From NCBI RefSeq assembly GCF_035650855.1, contig NZ_DASRGV010000159.1, positions 1-26,885 of the forward strand: 26,885 nucleotides of DNA. Reading direction: 5' to 3'. A model generated the notes under the pieces. It was given only the letters and a program-made list of their open reading frames with translations. It was not told the origin of the DNA and searched no databases. A program made the position numbers and the translations under genes. Of the stretch, positions 25,001-26,885 are shown piece by piece. The stretch's first letter is position 1, and each line of letters opens with the position of its first letter. Origin of the DNA: Actinocrinis sp035650855 (GTDB lineage: Bacteria > Actinomycetota > Actinomycetes > Streptomycetales > Catenulisporaceae).

Positions 25001-26885
25001 ATGCACATCGCCGCGATCATCATCTCCCTCGGCATAGCCGCGGTCGGCCTCGCGCTGTTCGCACGCGTGCTCACCCGGATGTACCGGCTGATCACGGCCG
25101 GGCAGCCGGCCCCAGGCCGCGCCGGCGATCCGGTCGCCCGCACCAAGAACCTGGTGCGCGAGTTCCTGGGCCACACCCGGCTGGCCCGGCGCGGCAAGCG
25201 CTGGATCGGCGCGGCGCACTGGGCCGTCATGGTCTCCTTCGGCCTGCTGTTCTTCACCTTGATCACCGCGTTCGGCCAGCTCTTCGACCCGCGCTTCCAG
25301 CTCCCGCTGATCGGCCGGTGGTGGCCGTACGAGTTCGCCACCGAGCTCTTCAGCTTCCTCGGCCTGGTCGGCATCCTGGCGCTGATGATCGTCCGGCTGG
25401 CCATCCGGCCGAGCCGCAAGTCCGACGAGCGCAAGTCGCGCTTCTACGGCTCGGTGATGTGGCAGGCGTACTACGTCGAGTACACGATCCTCGGCGTGCT
25501 GCTGTGCATCTTCGCGCTGCGCGGCGTGGAGAACGTGCTGGAGGACGGCGGCCGGTTCTCGATCCACTTCTTCTTCTCCTACCCGGTCTCCCGGCTGTTC
25601 GCCGGGGCGTCGGCCGGCACGCTGGAGAACCTGGTCTACCTGTTCGCCATGCTCAAGATCGTGATCTCCTTCGCCTGGATGATCACGATCTCGCTCAACG
25701 CGAACATGGGCGTGGCCTGGCACCGCTTCCTGGCCTTCCTCAACATCTGGTTCAAGAAGAAGGCGGACGGCGGCACCGCGCTGGGCGCGCTGAACCCGAT
25801 GCTGTCCAACGGAGCGCCGATCGACTTCGAGGACCCGAAGGAGGACGACGTCTTCGGCGTGGGCAAGGTCGAGGACTTCACGTGGAAGGGCCTGCTGGAC
25901 TTCTCCACGTGTACCGAGTGCGGTCGCTGCCAGGACCAGTGCCCGGCGTGGAATACGGGCAAGCCGCTCTCCCCGAAGCTGGTCGTCCTCTCGCTGCGCG
26001 ATCACGCACACGCCAAGGCGCCCTATCTGCTTGCCGGTGGCGGTATGGACGCCGAGGGCAACGAGAAGGCGAGCGCCGATCAGCTAGCTGCGGTACCCGC
26101 CTCCGCTCTCGCAGAGCTGGAGCGCCCTTTCATCGGCTCGCCCGAGGACAACGCGGTCATCGCTGCTGAGGCGTTGTGGTCCTGCACGACTTGCGGTGCG
26201 TGCGTCGAACAGTGCCCTGTCGACATCGAGCACGTGGACCACATCGTCGACATGCGTCGCTACCAGGTGATGATCGAGTCCTCGTTCCCGTCCGAGGCGG
26301 GCACGATGCTCAAGAACCTGGAGAACAAGGGCAATCCGTGGGGCATGCCCGCGAAGAAGCGCCTGGACTGGATCTCCGAGGTGGACTTCGAGGTCCCGGT
26401 CCTCGGCGAGACCATCGAGGACCTCGCCGAGACCGAGTACCTGTACTGGGTCGGCTGCGCGGGCGCGCTGGAGGACCGCGCCAAGAAGACCACCAAGGCG
26501 TTCGCCGAACTGCTGCACATCGCCGGCGTGAAGTTCGCCGTCCTGGGCAGCGGCGAGAGCTGCACCGGCGACCCGGCCCGCCGCCTCGGCAACGAGTTCC
26601 TGTTCCAGATGCTCGCCCAGCAGAACGTCGAAGTGCTCAACGAGGCCTTCGGTGACGCTCCGGTGAAGAAGATCGTGGCCACCTGCCCGCACTGCTTCAA
26701 CTCGCTCGCCAACGAGTACCCGCAGCTCGGCGGCAAGTTCGAGGTCATCCACCACACCCAGCTGCTCGACCACCTGGTCAGCGAGGGCCGGCTGACCCCG
26801 GTGACGCCGGTCGACCAGAACATCACCTACCACGACCCCTGCTACCTCGGCCGGCACAACAAGGTCTACACCCCGCCGCGCGAGA
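25001..26885 (+). CDS. Membrane-bound Fe-S reductase, heterodisulfide-reductase-like, C-terminus cut by window
   Basis: The frame from ATG at 25001 stays open to the last base, 628 codons. The N-terminal third is membrane-embedded, with helices at about 1-25, 70-95, 118-138, 160-178 and 205-235. A cytosolic part follows with two [4Fe-4S] motifs, CTECGRCQDQCP (Cys304, 307, 310, 314) and CTTCGACVEQCP (Cys395, 398, 401, 405). Next come CCG-domain sequences WVGCAGA, CTGDPARRLGNE, TCPHCFNSLANEYP and HDPCYLGRHN. The layout matches, from memory, M. tuberculosis Rv0338c, annotated as an iron-sulfur-binding reductase: a NarI-like helix bundle fused to a HdrD/GlpC-like module, suggesting electron transfer with the quinone pool. 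The donor is unknown. Roughly the last 100-150 residues are missing. AGGAG lies 12-13 bases upstream. Confidence 0.92.
   Translation, partial: MHIAAIIISLGIAAVGLALFARVLTRMYRLITAGQPAPGRAGDPVARTKNLVREFLGHTRLARRGKRWIGAAHWAVMVSFGLLFFTLITAFGQLFDPRFQLPLIGRWWPYEFATELFSFLGLVGILALMIVRLAIRPSRKSDERKSRFYGSVMWQAYYVEYTILGVLLCIFALRGVENVLEDGGRFSIHFFFSYPVSRLFAGASAGTLENLVYLFAMLKIVISFAWMITISLNANMGVAWHRFLAFLNIWFKKKADGGTALGALNPMLSNGAPIDFEDPKEDDVFGVGKVEDFTWKGLLDFSTCTECGRCQDQCPAWNTGKPLSPKLVVLSLRDHAHAKAPYLLAGGGMDAEGNEKASADQLAAVPASALAELERPFIGSPEDNAVIAAEALWSCTTCGACVEQCPVDIEHVDHIVDMRRYQVMIESSFPSEAGTMLKNLENKGNPWGMPAKKRLDWISEVDFEVPVLGETIEDLAETEYLYWVGCAGALEDRAKKTTKAFAELLHIAGVKFAVLGSGESCTGDPARRLGNEFLFQMLAQQNVEVLNEAFGDAPVKKIVATCPHCFNSLANEYPQLGGKFEVIHHTQLLDHLVSEGRLTPVTPVDQNITYHDPCYLGRHNKVYTPPRE

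Overview
The window is very GC-rich (coding regions strongly G/C at third positions), with frequent GTG starts, GGAGG-type ribosome binding sites and an HspR-controlled chaperone operon. Together these point to an actinomycete of the Streptomyces/Catenulispora type; I cannot place it to genus. Most of it is a housekeeping neighbourhood. From memory, the set of Fe-S reductase, dnaK-grpE-dnaJ-hspR, purA, DUF2617, fba, DedA, pyrE and clpB also clusters on the Mycobacterium tuberculosis chromosome (about Rv0338c-Rv0384c), so the background looks ancestral. I see no IS element, prophage, CRISPR, tRNA or rRNA, and no gene-free stretch exceeds 300 bases.

Layout. 1-137 (minus): 5' end of a probable class III aminotransferase. 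252-4354 (minus): purA, class II fba, a DedA membrane protein and pyrE, most followed by a hairpin terminator. 4488-7306 (minus): an FCD-type GntR regulator, a membrane-anchored CoxG-like SRPBCC protein and a DUF2617 protein. 7415-8650 (plus): a DapC-like aminotransferase. 8674-9021 (minus): a small membrane protein with paired Cys/His. 9080-16193 (minus): the stress operon dnaK-grpE-dnaJ-hspR-clpB. 16333-21975 (minus): hutU, an M20 amidohydrolase, hutF and hutI, tightly overlapping. 22227-23789 (plus): hutH, divergent from hutU. 23965-24858 (plus): an RpiR-type regulator. 25001-26885 (plus): a membrane Fe-S reductase running off the window.

How it works together. HspR should repress its own operon through two HAIR boxes overlapping the predicted dnaK promoter; their four half-sites are all separated by 7 bp. 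The hut genes encode histidine to urocanate (HutH), imidazolone propionate (HutU), formiminoglutamate (HutI) and formylglutamate (HutF). No classical HutG deformylase is present; the M20 hydrolase annotated in relatives as allantoate amidohydrolase sits in its place, joined to hutU by a 4-base overlap. The nearby RpiR protein has lost the usual phosphosugar-binding motif, and a three-copy 17-bp repeat lies ahead of its predicted promoter; I infer it is the local hut regulator with a non-sugar ligand. The most interesting leads are this hut module, the half-site array at dnaK, a 14-bp tandem repeat upstream of the orphan CoxG-like gene, and the small Cys/His membrane protein.
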